DNA of 64,000 nt from positions 433,160-497,159 of the forward strand of contig JAQGDQ010002366.1 in the NCBI GenBank assembly GCA_030141605.1, read 5' to 3'. Made by a program: the position numbers and the translations under genes. Shown piece by piece: positions 46,094 through 59,393 of the stretch; within the stretch, counting starts at the first letter, position 1; every line of letters begins with the position of its first letter. Under the pieces are notes generated by a model that made no database searches, was not told where the DNA came from, and worked only from the letters and a program-made list of their open reading frames with translations. This stretch comes from Tubiluchus corallicola (Eukaryota; Priapulida; Priapulimorpha; Priapulimorphida; Tubiluchidae).

Positions 46094-49000
46094 ATGGCTT
46101 ACAAACCGCTGCTGCTATTAGTATTTTCTTGCTTCTTCGTATTTGGACAGACAACGCCACTTAAAGAACAGGAACAAAGTAAGATTTTTTATCTTTTGGA
46201 AAACTAATTTTTCCAGAACAACATAATCATGTCCTTCTGCATCAATAATTTACAGCATGTCCTATTGCAGTATTTACTATTTGGACCTAAATATTGCGCC
46301 TTACTCGGAAAACGTACCGTATAAAACGGAAGCACTGTGATAAGAGCGTGTAAATATAGAAGCTGTAAAGTAATTATGTTGTGCTAATTTAAAAGTGAAA
46401 TAATCTGAAGGTAAAGAACTCGTGCAAATAGAAGGTTTCGTGCAAATAGAAAGCTGTCATGCAGTTCTGAAAAAAACTAGAATTTTTTTTGCTCTATTCG
46501 CATATGGTTTATATTAAAGGACAAGAAAAGGGGTACCTTAAGTACGTTTCAGAAAAATCTCCTTGAAAGGATTTTTTGTGTGTTTTCATTTTAAATCTCC
46601 CGCCATACTGTTCCGACCGCGCCATTACATGATGTCATACACGCACAACGTAAATCAGGGGAAGAAAGATAAATGTTAAAGTATGTTCCAAAAAACTTTC
46701 CATGCAAAGTTATATTACTTAGCATTTCGCTTACCTGCTTGAAAGACTAAGGTAACTAGAGAAGAAAATTATTAATTATTTAAAATATTTTCACCAATTC
46801 GTAAAGTGTCATTGACTCTAGGATTCATCACTCAGTAACCAAAAAACGTATTTTTAATCTTATTGACAAGATATTGTAATTTAAAATCTTTCTCGGTTAG
46901 TGACGAGTGTGCTACGAATGCTTTTATTCTTTTTCAAACCTTACTCGGTGGTATCTAAACTTATTTCAAATGACCTATCGTCAAGATGGCTACATCTAAC
47001 GGTCATCGTGGGAGTTTAAATTTACAAGTTTTATAAAGTGTTGCTGCGGACGCAAGCCCTGTACGCAAAAAGATAGTATGTAAGTAGTACAAAATTTCAA
47101 GACGAACTTTTTAGGCTTCATGTAAGTGAAGGGTTTTCTTTTTCTTTAAGCCGAAGGTAATCTTCTACTGTGTTGTACAAAATCTAGAAATACAGAAGAG
47201 CTTTCCATTACAATTTTGTTCAAATATACACCACTTTCTCAAGTAAGAAAATTGCCAGTGTTTTGATCAAAAAAAGCTTTCCAATTGTTAATTGGACGCA
47301 TTTGTAGATTTGAGTGACATTTGGATAATTGAATAGAAATTCATCATACAACTCGACACGTTACCTGCCAGCTGAGTTCTTTATATATTAATATTTTAAA
47401 AAGATTATATCTTTATATTTTTAAAGATATTACCCTCGCAATAAAGGGTAAATAATCACTGTGCGGTTAACAAACTACGTAGGAATAGGTTAAAATGTAG
47501 CAACAGAATTCGTTTCCTGGCAAGTAAACCATCTCCTTTAATTGTTATATCCCAGAATGAGATGTCTAGTGCTTGGCTTTGTTGTTGTTGTTCTTGTGAA
47601 CAGTTTTGTTTTGAAGCGTGATGACGTCACATGATTGTTGCATTGTTTGTTCTGCTTTTGGTACTAGAATAGTTCACTTGAGCTTATTATAGGATCAGAA
47701 TAAAAACTGTTTTAATAAAATTGTTAGTTTAATAAAGAAGACGTCTCTTAAATAAGATGATGCTTACTATTATTCCGTTTTGAATGCTAGGGACTGTGTG
47801 CTATGAGATCATAGGCTGCTTTGAAACCGGAGGGATTTATCCCAACAGGAATCCTCAATCACCCGAGTATATCAGCACTGGATTTTGGTTGTACACGCGA
47901 TCAAACCGTAATTCATATCAGGTATTGAATTTAATTTTATTTAATTTTTTTTGTTTCATACACAAGACAATATACAGCAAAAGAGACAAAGTAGTAGTTA
48001 AGGAGAGAAACGGCGTGGAGAAAGGTTCTATTGTCACCGAGTGCCCACCCTTTAGAGCAAGGTAGCTTACTCATTGCTTTAAACCTTGTTGCTTGCGCTA
48101 ATAGTCTCATGACAGTGAAAACAAACTAGAATAGTGGAGAATAGTGCATCCAAATTATGAACAGGTGGAAGGACGGTGACTCTCCTAACGATGGAAGTGC
48201 CCATGTCTTCCAGATTAGGGCACTCGCTTTTGTGGACATGAGCTAAGAAAGCAAATAATTAGAGAGAGGAAAAAGCATCAAACGATTTAGAAAAGTGGGC
48301 TTGTAAGCATGATTTTGGGGCTCAATCTTTTTTTTCAAAAAATGATTCTTTTGATGGAATCAAATGTCGTGCTGTCGCTGACGCGTGTTTTGAAAATGTC
48401 TCTCAGGTGAAGACAGAGTGAATATTATGAAGTTTTGTTCTGGAATGAATGGCAGTGATACGGGAAGCTGAATATATATATATATAGCCCTCACAGATTT
48501 CTAATTCTTGCATAAACTTGAGTCATTGTGTTTTACGAGAGTTCTTGAACATGCGCTGTTATGAAAACACCCTGTCTCTGATAAACAACAAAGCGCTAGC
48601 TATAAACTGTGTTATTGTTGCAGAATTTGAAGTATGATGATGGGGGTAGCAGTATCTCTTCTTCGTACTGGAGCAGCTCTCGGTCAACAAAATTTCTCAC
48701 ACATGGCTGGAACAGTAAAGGAACTAACAGCTGGATACAGGTAAACCTACACCATCAGTTTTAAAAATTTTCAATTCTAAGATCAATATTGAATGGTATA
48801 AATCAACAATAAATTAAATTTTGACATCAAAGAAGAAATGTGAAAAAAAATGGAATAATGCCGAGATCTGAACCTTTTGCTTACAATGCGAACATTTTGG
48901 ATTTAGACAACTAGGCCACCTTATTCCCTATTTATCAATGCAAGTTCCGCCTTATAGATGGTCAACGAAACTCAGTATTTCCAATGTTAGATCTCTAGTC

Positions 49001-52000
49001 GGATTCTAAGTAATTAAATTAATTTTTTTATTTCGGTTAGTTGTGAGCTTGGAATTCTGTGTGTAATTAATTGACAATCTAGGACCAGTAGCTATGTACA
49101 GCGTTTGCTTGCTGCTGCAGTTGATACTTGTAAGTTTGTTGTAAGTTAGTTAGCGCTTGTCAAGTTTTCAAGAAAACTTCTTCTAAACATTTCCTTTATA
49201 GCTAACAATGCATGGTAGTCGGCTGCACATTGCCCAGTCAATTCTGCTGGCTAACAAGAGCTATCTGATTGAATACTATTCTTTAGGGTTTTACCCTTCT
49301 GATGCGCAACCTATTGGTTATTCGCTGAGTGAATACAATGATTTCCCTTTGATGTGTGCTTATTTTAACATATACCGTCCCTAATTTTTATCTTTTGATC
49401 CACTTTATATTGAGATAATTTCTACTTTCTGATTGTCCACACATCTGCTGTGCACAACAGAGTTTATAAAAAGACAGTATTTTCTAGGAAACATTCCAAC
49501 TGGTCAAGCCCCTAACTGTTGGAAAAGCCGACTGGTCAAGCCGATAAGAATCCTCCCAATGCTTGAACACCAGCTAGTCTTTTTAATGTAGGAGGATGGG
49601 AAAATTCCTAATCGGTGTTCCTGTTTGCACGCGAAAATGTATCAATACTTGTAAACTTTTTACTATGTTTGTACTTTCCTTAGTTAAGCACTAAGAGTAG
49701 ATTATTTTGGAAACTTGTTGCTACTCCATATCAACTGGCTCCATCTGGAATTTTTTATTGTTATCTTTTGCTTTGTGATTATTTCAGTGGGTCAATAAGA
49801 CGTTTGTTAGTCTTGTTTACCCACGAGATGAAATGAGAGGTACGATGACAATGACGATGAAGAGTGATTGTGATGACGACATGATAGTGATCATACTGGC
49901 GATAATAACGACGATGATGATTATGTCGATGACATAAATAGCCGTTACATTACTGCTATGAAAACCACGGCACTAACGTTCTAAATGTTAACTGTATAGG
50001 ATATGAAGAACGCCATACTAGACAAGGGCAATTATAACGTAATTATTGTCGACTGGGAGAAAGGTGCAAATTCCATTTTAGGACTGGATTATCCTCAAGC
50101 TGTTGCCAATACTAGAGTTGTAGGAGCCGAAATAGCTGAAGTCATAAAACTCCTTATGGTAAGCGGACGTTGGTAACTTAGGGTAATTTAATGATAAATT
50201 TTAGGTTTATATCCTGTAAGTATGTAATCATTATATTCAACAGGTAGTTCTTTTAACTTAAAAATAAAAATACCTGAGTACAGTTGTAAGTGTGACGTCG
50301 TGAATTTTCTCTGTAAGACTGTGAATTTCCACATTCATCCCTCATGAGAAATTTAAGAGGAAATGTACATACGAAAAGCATTAAATTATAAACAAAACTG
50401 CAAGTCAAACCGCGGCGCATCATTTGTCGATTACACGTATAATCAGAAAAAATAGGTATGTGTAGAATCTCTATTCTAATATGTATAGAGCATCATTAAC
50501 GACAAAATACCATTGGGTGTCAAACTTTAGGTTAGACATTGCTAACAATCATATCATGTTTTAAGAACTGACGAAAAACTTTGTACAATCCAAAAATAAG
50601 TTGTGTTAATTTTGGCGTGCAATTTTGAAAAGTGACCCATTTGTAACCCCGTAATTGAGCTAATGGACTCCCGTAAGGATCCTTTATTTGATATAAAGGG
50701 CCCTTGTTTGAGATCCTTCACTTGAGATAAGAGGCCCATGTGTGAAGCTCTTTATTTGAGCTATTCTAGTTTATTTAAAGAATTTAGAATAAGTTTATTT
50801 CAAGCTATGTAAACGTCGCTAGAATATCAGGAGTAAAAATATTCAAGACGGCGAGGGCGAGTGCACCGTGTGAAGGGCCAAAAATATCATTAGAGTAGGG
50901 CACCAAAAGGTCAAAATCCGGCGCTGGTTAAGAGTTATTGTTGTTAATAATATTATTATTATTGTTGTTGTTGTTGTTGTTGTTACTGAGAAATTTACGA
51001 GAATTTTTGGAATGATAATTATTGGTTTAAATATTTCAATGAACGATACACTGCAATAATCTTTATAGGTTTCTTTGATTGAGATTTTTAGTTTGTTTTT
51101 TAATTCAGTTACAGAACATACATTCTTATATTTGGCCTGCAAGGATGGTTTGTGTGACACATGTTACAAAACTATGAAATAAGATAGTCTCACATAAATT
51201 ATGTGAAAAAAACAAACGTAAAAATGTAAATTCAGTGGTAGACCTTAGAAACAAACTTTCTTTGCTTCGGGTACACCAGCCTATTAAAATTGTCTTAATT
51301 AAACACGATTTTTTATACGGAATTTTTCAAAAAAGTATATTATAGTCATTATTTCTATTGCGTTGCTTGCATTTTGCGCTCACAGTTGCTTGAAATATTT
51401 CCATATGAGCTTTCTTTATTCTTATACTTTATTTCTGTTCAACAATATATTAGTATGGTTTCTATTTCTGCAATATGCCTCTGTTTCCTTGTAGAATTCA
51501 TTTGGTGCTAACCCTGCAGATTTTCACGTAATTGGACACAGTCTAGGTGGACACGTTGCTGGGTATGCTGGTGAAAGAATTACTAACATGGGCCGTATAA
51601 CAGGTGTAAAAGTAGCAGTTACTTATAATTAATGTACTAGACTAATTATTGTAATAGGCTTACGAAGATAAAATTTACACGATGTCAAACGAACAACTTG
51701 AAGGCGTACGATAAGGTCTGGTAATAAAGTTTAGTTATGTACATCTATAAAACAAAATTCTACTGTAACTTCTTACAAACAGTGAATGATTGCGCCTAAT
51801 TGTAAATCAGAAGGCGAGTATTTCCCTTATTGAGTTTTTTCTACCCATCTGCCTGCATATGTCATATAAAATGGCATTTGCTGTTGTTATGATTTCGCTT
51901 CTTTATGAATACCCCGCTTGTCATTGCTATGAATGTGTTTTATTGTAAAGATTTAAGGCACAAAAAATTACTGTGACGTCACAGCATAAAAATTGGCAAA

Positions 52001-55000
52001 ATGGGTGAAAACGTATCACATGAACAACTTAAACGGGAATGAGAACAGCATTACGACGAAATAGACGGCTTTATACAGCTACTTCGTAAACGAGTAGCCC
52101 AATAAATCGTTTTTGCCTAACGACATGTTTTGTGTTTTGTAAATAGGAATGGATCCAGCCGGCCCGTCCTTTGAAGGCAACAACCCGTTAGCCAGATTAG
52201 ATCCTACAGATGCTAGATTTGTGGATGTTTTACACACTGACAGCCATATAACACTCGGTAACGTATGTTTGGTGGGAGCATCACTTTCCTTGCAGTGAAA
52301 TTCTGCACTGCGTTTTAATCATACGCTTTTGTATGACAGTAGATTTCTCTTGTCCGTGCAGGTCTATTATTTGGTAAAGTGCTTCTTTAGATGTACGATT
52401 ACTTAGTTAAATAAATAATTAATTAATATTTGTGGGTTTCCCGATTTTTTAAGAAATTATACAGTAATTGGCTGACAATGTAGTCCTGTATTTTAGGTAC
52501 TGGTATTAACCAGCCTGTAGGTCACGTTGATTTTTATCCTAACGGAGGCACCAATCAACCTGGGTGTGGTCTTAGTGACAATGCTGAGCAGTTTTACGCT
52601 GGTGACTACACAAATGGCGACGTTGAACGAGGAGGTATACATTTTTGAATATCTTACATTTTCTCCACTGTTCTTTATTTCTTTCTATCATCGCTCCAAT
52701 TTTCCATATTCATGCTTAATTCTCTCAATTCGTTTCTTCAAATTTCTCTTTCTCTCAGTCGTCTAAAGCACCTTTAAAGTAGCTTCGAAAATATCTTCTA
52801 GTGACACGTCTTGCACTCACATTTCGAAAGACAAAGAAAGAGAAGTATCAATAATTTTAGGTAGTATTTTTATGTTTATTTTTATTATAATATAATGTTT
52901 TTTTTGTTTGTAGTTTGTAGCCATAGTCGCGCATATCAGTTCTTCACGGACAGCATTCGTTCATCGCATTCTTATCGTGCGTACAAGTGCAATCACTACG
53001 ACACGTTTAGTGCAGGATTGTGTATCAAGTGTGGAACTGACGCTTGCGCATCCATGGGATGGAACGCTGACCAATACAATGCCGGAAATAATGAAAACCT
53101 CTTGTTTTACCTGCACACTGATGCTAGCGAACCATATGGAAGTAAGTATTGCCATCCGTAACAAATACGAGAAGCATGACTATGAGTCATGCAAACAGAA
53201 AACCAGTCACCTATACAAGGCGCTTTCTATAATTCCCAATGAAAGTAAAAGACCTCAAAATCAGTGATTGTCTGCAGGCACAAAGTACGAGCAGACGACG
53301 TATGAAGCATACACTAACTGACTCACTAAGTGGCTAACTGACTGAACGACTAACAGACTGAATGAGTAGCTTGCCGGTAGGTTGGCTGGCGACAAACCAA
53401 CAATACCAATCAATGGACCAACCGACCAATCAAACAACAAACGAACCAACTAATCTGAACAAGATAAATAGCCGTAACCAGCCAATACATTTCTCAGAGT
53501 GTCACCAATTTATTTACTATCCAACCTGAGCGTTGCTTAACTTACTTTTCTAAGCAATCACAAATCTTAAGTATTCACTGAAGTATTCAACTTTCAATGA
53601 GAGATTTTATTTAAAAAAAACTATTTTTTCTCTGCGCGAGGTCTGCCGGGCACTGATTGGCAGTAAGGAATGCCAAAGAAACACATTCGTCCACGCAGTG
53701 TCATGAGAACATTCCAAGAGAGCAGTGATTTATTTACAATGCTCGCCTCTCCACTGCCCATGCAGAATACTTAAGCTTGTAGAAACCTTGCTATCTTTCT
53801 CCCACACAGTTCAAAATAAAAATTATACACAAGCGTTTTTTCGTTGCTTGCAGAATGGCATCAACAAGCGTCAGTGAGATTCTCCAGTGGCAGCTCCAGT
53901 GCCAGTGGCTATTTCAATATCATCTTTATCGGATCAGGAGGCTCGTCGTCACAAACCAGGATGGGAAAGTACGTAGCAACCCTATTTTCTGATTTTACCA
54001 GTTATTTTATTTTCAAATTCTAGTGTCGGAAACTAAGTGAATTAAATTTCTGAAGTTTTATTAGTGTGAAAGGAGTGAGAGATTAGACTAAACTTAAATT
54101 TCCTAAAATTTTGCCATGAATTTAAAAACTTAAACTTTATTTCGAGACCAAATATACATTTCGGCTAGGTATGATTAATGCTGCTTTCTACATTGTTGTA
54201 TTGTGTACCTGGGAGAAAAACAAACAAAAAGTGATTTAAAAATGCGCATAATTGTTACAATTCACATTTACATGATGATAGTGTTACGAAGACGGGTTTT
54301 GACTAACCCCATAATGTTAGTAATGGGAATAGTAGAGAAGCCCAGTAATGCAAATGTACCTGTATAAAACAGAATGCATGCCGTGATTTGACGATTCCAA
54401 TCTGGCCTTTCTGTCTGTAAGGGTGAATGCTGTAGGTTTGCTGATTTTTATACCAAAGTCTGTTCACATGTCATTCTTTTGGAGTTACCGGTTGTGCAAT
54501 ATAGTTTAATTTACACTCGCATTCCGGATCTTTTTACTTTTCTCGTCTGCTGTAGTACTTTATAACTTGTATGCCGCTCTATACATTCTGAGGAGACGGA
54601 TCCGTTACAATAATAACAATGCACAGGTGATAATCAACAATTAGTACTTGTAGTATTAGTACATTAGTAAATCAAAGACGTTACAAAGTCTAATACGTTA
54701 CATATCATAAACGGCCTAACTACGTTTTAGCATTACATATTAGTACATGATAGCTGTATTTATGAAACGCTGTATTTATGAAACAACTAGATTTTACATG
54801 CTGTTCAATAAATGTTTTATAACATCATACGATAAAGAAGCATTTCGTGCCTTATAATCTGAGGTTATAGATTATCCTCAATAAGGAGCTTCGGAATTAA
54901 AATAGCATCGAGCTAGAGCCACAGTCCAGACTCAATACAATACTGATAGCCCAAGAGTTTGGCGAACATGATGAGCAGCCTTACTAGAATAAATATCTGT

Positions 55001-56444
55001 GTGGTCCACTGCGATGCATTTAAGCGAGAAGGCAAATAATGCAGCCTGAAAAATATTCTTTAACGAAACTAGTTGCGTGTTAACTCATTGGCGTGCTGGT
55101 CTCAGCATCTAGTATCTGATTCTGTTACGCCCACAGCAATGGTAATGTTGAAAAAAAGAATTGACGAGTAAGTTAACTCAAAAGATCCACGAACTTTTTT
55201 AGCGTTTCTTGGTTTAGCCTAGAAAAGTGATAGGTATATAAAGTAAAATTGCATAAACGTATGGATAAATCTTGAAAGGCAGTTATAATTTTTTGAGTAT
55301 GTAATATTAATTAACGTGTTATCAGTGATATGACCTGGAGTGCCGGGCAAACTTACACTATGATAGGAAGCCATCCAGAAAATGTGGGAAGTTTGAGTCA
55401 ACTAAGCCTCAGCTGGCAAGCGAACTATGATTTGTGGAAACCATGGGAATGGCCAATCTTCTATAATCCAAAAATTCTTCTCGACAGGGTTACCATAACA
55501 ACTGGTGAAACACAGCTTACGTAAGTGTCAAATGTAGTAACAATTAATGAATGTATCTAAAATTAATTCTAGGAAGCTTGATCAATTGCCAGTGCAATTC
55601 AGACTGGTTGGAAAGCATTAAAATATTACTGACATTTTATACTCTACGAAAACCATGCCGTTGCTTCATGAGGGAAACGTTAGTAGTCAACAAGAACTAG
55701 TTTTGGCCTTTATTTTCGCTCTAAATTAAATTTAACAAAGTAAACTTTGTCATATGGCCAGAAATACTGTAGGGAAAGTTTGTAGGGACTAAGGAGAGTT
55801 ATTGGTCAACTAAACCAAGCTGATCTTCCTTTCCGTATGGCTGCTGCCGCGTCTGCAAAAAGGAGACCGCCTCAACGACCTCTTTTCCATAAATTATACG
55901 CTGATAATAGCGATGATGATGATGATAGTGGCAACAGTTTTGGCAAGCTGTAGCGATAATAGTATTGACAATATCATTACAATTACGAAGATCACATCAG
56001 TGGTGACTAGAGCGCCACTCTAGAATTTAGATCAGGTTTTATGAAAGTTCACATGAGTGAAAGAGCTCTATTAAATTTGAGAAAGTTATTGTACCTCATA
56101 TTAGCACTACAATTGTGTAACTTCCTATTTTGGTCGAAAGCACACCATGTACCAAAACAACATTATACATTTTTTTATTAAGGGTGAGCATTGAATGTTC
56201 GGGTTCGAACATTCGAATCGAATTCGAAAGTCACAAATTAGATTCGATTTCGCTTTCTGGTAGAGAATGCTCTCCCCTAGTGTTTGTACAAATAAAATTA
56301 TGTATAACTTAGAGGTGACAGCCTTCATATAAAATATTTAAGTTTTGTTGTATTGTTCTATTTTTTATTTCTAACAGAGTCGATTTCTGTAGTCCCGGTG
56401 GTGATCTGCAATCTGGTAACTGGTATACGTTCAGCAGGTGTTAA
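46094..56444 (+). CDS. Secreted pancreatic-lipase-type triacylglycerol lipase, 11 exons
   Basis: Exons: 46094-46178, 47791-47921, 48624-48740, 50000-50158, 51495-51603, 52147-52257, 52497-52634, 52914-53141, 53854-53968, 55326-55520, 56378-56444. All phases match and the product is 484 aa, close to vertebrate pancreatic lipase with signal peptide (about 465). Seen: hydrophobic signal peptide ([19 protein letters not shown]), [19 protein letters not shown] (oxyanion region), nucleophile elbow GHSLGG with catalytic Ser, Asp in GMDPAGP, and His in [11 protein letters not shown]. The lid lies between Cys in PGCGLSD and Cys in ERGVCSH with 23 residues between, as in pancreatic lipase. PNGG and a cysteine-rich segment follow, then the C-terminal PLAT/C2-like domain ending [20 protein letters not shown]. 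Known for the family: hydrolysis of dietary or stored triglycerides or phospholipids outside the cell. The exact substrate is not decidable here. Confidence 0.95.
48848..48950 (-). mobile_element. tRNA-like SINE copy in lipase intron
   Basis: On the minus strand, GTGGCCTAGTTGTCTAAATC resembles an A-box arm and is followed at tRNA spacing by a B-box-like AAGGTTCAGATCTCGGC. No proper anticodon stem forms. It is similar in plan to the inverted pair at 42240-42475. Confidence 0.5.
49840..49940. repeat. Degenerate GAT/GAC-rich simple repeat
   Basis: Lipase intron segment built from GATGA, GACGA and GATAATAACGA variants. Low complexity, no frame continuity with the flanking exons. Confidence 0.6.
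50935..50990. repeat. (TTA)n/(TTG)n microsatellite
   Basis: TATTATTATTATTG followed by repeated TTG units in the intron after the exon ending at 50158. Confidence 0.8.
53280..53465. repeat. Cryptic simple repeat in lipase intron
   Basis: The first half is rich in ACTGACT/GACTAAC variants and the second half in ACCAA/CCAATCA variants. This looks like a decayed simple-sequence array; no coding value. Confidence 0.55.
56178..56279. mobile_element. Small TIR element (MITE-like) in the last lipase intron
   Basis: AAGGGTGAGCATTGAATG on the left and, inverted, AGGGGAGAGCATTCTC on the right are imperfect terminal repeats. The interior repeats TTCGAA/GAATTCGA palindromic motifs. The ends resemble hAT-type MITEs, but no 8-bp duplication is evident. 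Confidence 0.45.
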
Positions 56445-56534
56445 AGTGGTACACGTGCAACAGGCGTTAGACTAGTACACGTTCAACTGGTGCTAGACTG
56501 GTACATGTTTAACAGGTGTTGGACTGGTACACGT
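56421..56534. repeat. 26-bp minisatellite spanning the lipase stop codon
   Basis: Four complete 26-bp units plus a partial fifth: 56421-56446, 56447-56472, 56473-56498, 56499-56524 and about ten bases more. The consensus is close to TGGTACACGTTCAACAGGTG plus TTAGAC. The first unit encodes the last residues (WYTFSRC) and the TAA stop; the others are 3'UTR. Confidence 0.92.
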
Positions 56535-56621
56535 TTGCGATAAGGACTATAAAAATTATTCAAATGGTTATGGTAAACTTCATTCTCCTACTTCGAAATT
56601 AGAGCTACTTTTAACCGCAAA

Positions 56622-56627
56622 AATAAA
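56622..56627 (+). terminator. Poly(A) signal of the lipase gene
   Basis: AATAAA about 180 bp after the stop codon, beyond the minisatellite. A second AATAAA lies near 56728. Confidence 0.5.
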
Positions 56628-56729
56628 CATAAATTTTAATCGACATTTTTAAAAGATTTATTTTTTATTTATTTTTGTTTATTTTCAAATTGTTGCATGT
56701 GTGCTGTTCTGTGATTCACTGAAATGAAA

Positions 56730-59390
56730 TAAAACGAGTAATCAAATAGACGTCCAGAAATTTTGATTGTTTTGATACGTCAACTGGCAGGTACAGCTCG
56801 TAGTCAGGCGTCAAAATAGAAAACTTGCTTACCTTTCAGTATTACAAATATCTCTATTTTTAATTTAAAAAAAAGTTTGTTGACAATAATTTGTTACGGT
56901 CATGATCGTATTTATTTAGGAATTTAAAGTCGAATAACAAGTATGGATTCTAACAAAGCCCAAAAAAAATGTTGGAGCCGGCGGAGCATATGTATTAAAA
57001 TAATGGTGATGTTGTCAGTGGTAAAATTAATCTGTTTGCAGCTAGATAAGAACAAGAGAGCAAAAGAGAGGCTTCCTTGGTCGACTGACTGGCTCTACTT
57101 TTGACAGCGAGGTGACGTGTCTCATTTAGAGGGCAGTAAAATGTGCTGAGGTTGTTGGGATCACCACCATCTCGACGCAGTCGAAATTAGACTGAATTTT
57201 TCTGTCTTCAACTATCCATTTCATTACACAGTTGCAGACAAACTTGGCATCTGTAACAAGAGAGGTTTTAAACGAAGTAATGAGTTGGAAGGAATAAAGA
57301 TATTAAATTGAGAAGCAGGATCACTACTCCACACTAACTATACAGACAGACACGAAAATCCCGTATGTCACTAGCCAGCAGGTCAGAAACTGAACATTTT
57401 GCTAAATATCGTAATCTAGCTGAAAGCGTTCAGTTTTAAGTACTGTGTTTCTTATCGTAAAAACATGTCAAAAACGTGAAAACTGTAAAAACTAGTTCTC
57501 GTTAATATCACGTTCTTATTTTAAATGCCTAATGTTTCCGTTAATCTTGATCGTATAGTGTAAGGTGACTTAAATCTATATATCGTATAGATTTATAGAT
57601 TGAATTTAATATGTCCGCTTAATTTCTAATTGCTATAAGGCGAATTCTTCACCTGGCTCCGAGGGCTTTAGATATTAGTCTAGCAAGCAATGATCGTCTT
57701 ATCTAAACTTCACCTTGACCTTCGCGTTGTGAGAAAAGGTCTATTTCCCTCAAGTTTCCTAGCGACGCTCCCGCAATATGAGCGCTAGTTAATTCAAAGC
57801 GAACTAATCATATTCGTATATCGGAAATAGTGTTGCTTGAGTTAAACACTCTAATATCATACATTAACTCAATCGTTAAATGTCAAAGAGAATTACTTTA
57901 TTGATTTACAATAATTACTGCTTCTAGATAGCTTACAAGATTAGTTCTTATGCGCTTTTGACGCGTACAACTAGTTTATAGCTTCCAAAAGTATCTCTCT
58001 GAACAATTCTTCAATTCTATCACCTAAGGTGTACTCTACACTTATCCTATAGTACAATGTGAACTTATACGAACTACAGATATGCACAGTTAATTCTCAG
58101 TTTACCAATGTGTTAAGATTACTTAACTCTGCGGATTTGACCACAATGTACCCAGTACAATTTGGCCAACTCCAATAGTTGATATGAGACTCTCGTTGTC
58201 CAGTGCCTAGATTATCCTAGGAACGCAGAAAGATGTCTACGCTGAACTTCTCAACTTGTCCCAATCTCCTCTGTCAAGTAGCCCTCCTGTGTGATTTGTC
58301 ACACACACACACGTGTCTCTTCCAGTACGATCGGGTGGAACGAGCCCTGGGTTATTCGAACTCATGGCTTATATCTCATCGAAGTAACCTCGTAATAACC
58401 TTGCATGATTTCAACGTCGCACGCAACATTTAAATTTATTGGACAGCTGGGAGGACATAGTCATTGTAACCCGTAAAACTCATCAGTCCTCTTTTCTTCA
58501 AGAAACAGTGACCTCGCAGAGTTTTCGTTAATTACTAGTAACTTGTGCATATAGCTTATAATAAACGGTACATCCGTCTCAACCTAATATTAGCTAATTA
58601 TCCTGAGCATCCTAGAGTGTCCTTACGTAAACGATAAATTTTACTTCTTGCATCCTACGCTGTCACAGCTCATTAAATTCGAGCTTACCAGCTGAATGAG
58701 TTCCATTGCACCATTTGTAACTCTATTCATGAAATCAGGGAGGCATGCGATTTCATACCAAAATATCGAAAATCATCGATTTATAAATTTATTCACCACA
58801 TTAACAAATGCGTGGTTTGTATGATATCTCCCACTTCCTATTTTCTGACAATAAATGACAAAACTTATAAATACTCACTGACGTATGCTGTAGCATGCGG
58901 CCGATGATTACAGTTACAAGTAACAAGTTTACCACAAATTATCCATACACTCAAAAACATTATTATTTAACTGAAATTCAATTGAAATAACTCCCTGATA
59001 TTCGCTTGAAACGTGCGCATATCTGAATCTGGCTTAGCGCGGGGAGGGGGGTAATTTGTGAAGATTTATCGTTACTAAATAAATTAAAATATATAGTTTA
59101 AAATGTGACTAATTTCGAAATAAACTCCTTGCTTCTGGTTGTGCAGTGTTTTAGCAACTTTAAAAAATAAAAACGAATGTTAGTACTAGTTGACAATGTT
59201 TCTGACGTGGCCAGAAACTGAAGATTTTGCAACTATTGTTATAAATTTGAGCCTTAAAAGTGAAGAAATGACAGTTTTTCTTGAAACAGTTTATTTTCTT
59301 TTATTGAATTCACCTTGCTTGAATACATGGGAAGTGCATTTCACAATGAAACCTCAGCCCATCAACCACGAGTCTAAAGCCAACTAATCT
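56730..59390. other. Intergenic, nothing coding recognised
   Basis: No protein-like frame. The part at about 57600-58440 is less AT-rich and differs in texture from its surroundings, which may mark an old insertion, but no terminal repeats or coding remnants were found. Confidence 0.35.
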
Positions 59391-59393
59391 CGG

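Noticed and set aside
49790-49850. Extra lipase exon after TTTCAG at about 49790
   Set aside because: It would read WVNKTFVS then reach a stop; the exons at 48624-48740 and 50000-50158 already join in phase with continuous family similarity.
53280-53465. CRISPR-like or regulatory repeat array
   Set aside because: Units are irregular and degenerate with no spacer structure; it is decayed simple sequence in an animal intron.
57600-58440. Possible LTR or other insertion with different base texture
   Set aside because: No terminal TG...CA ends, no partner repeat, no coding remnants; only composition hints at it.
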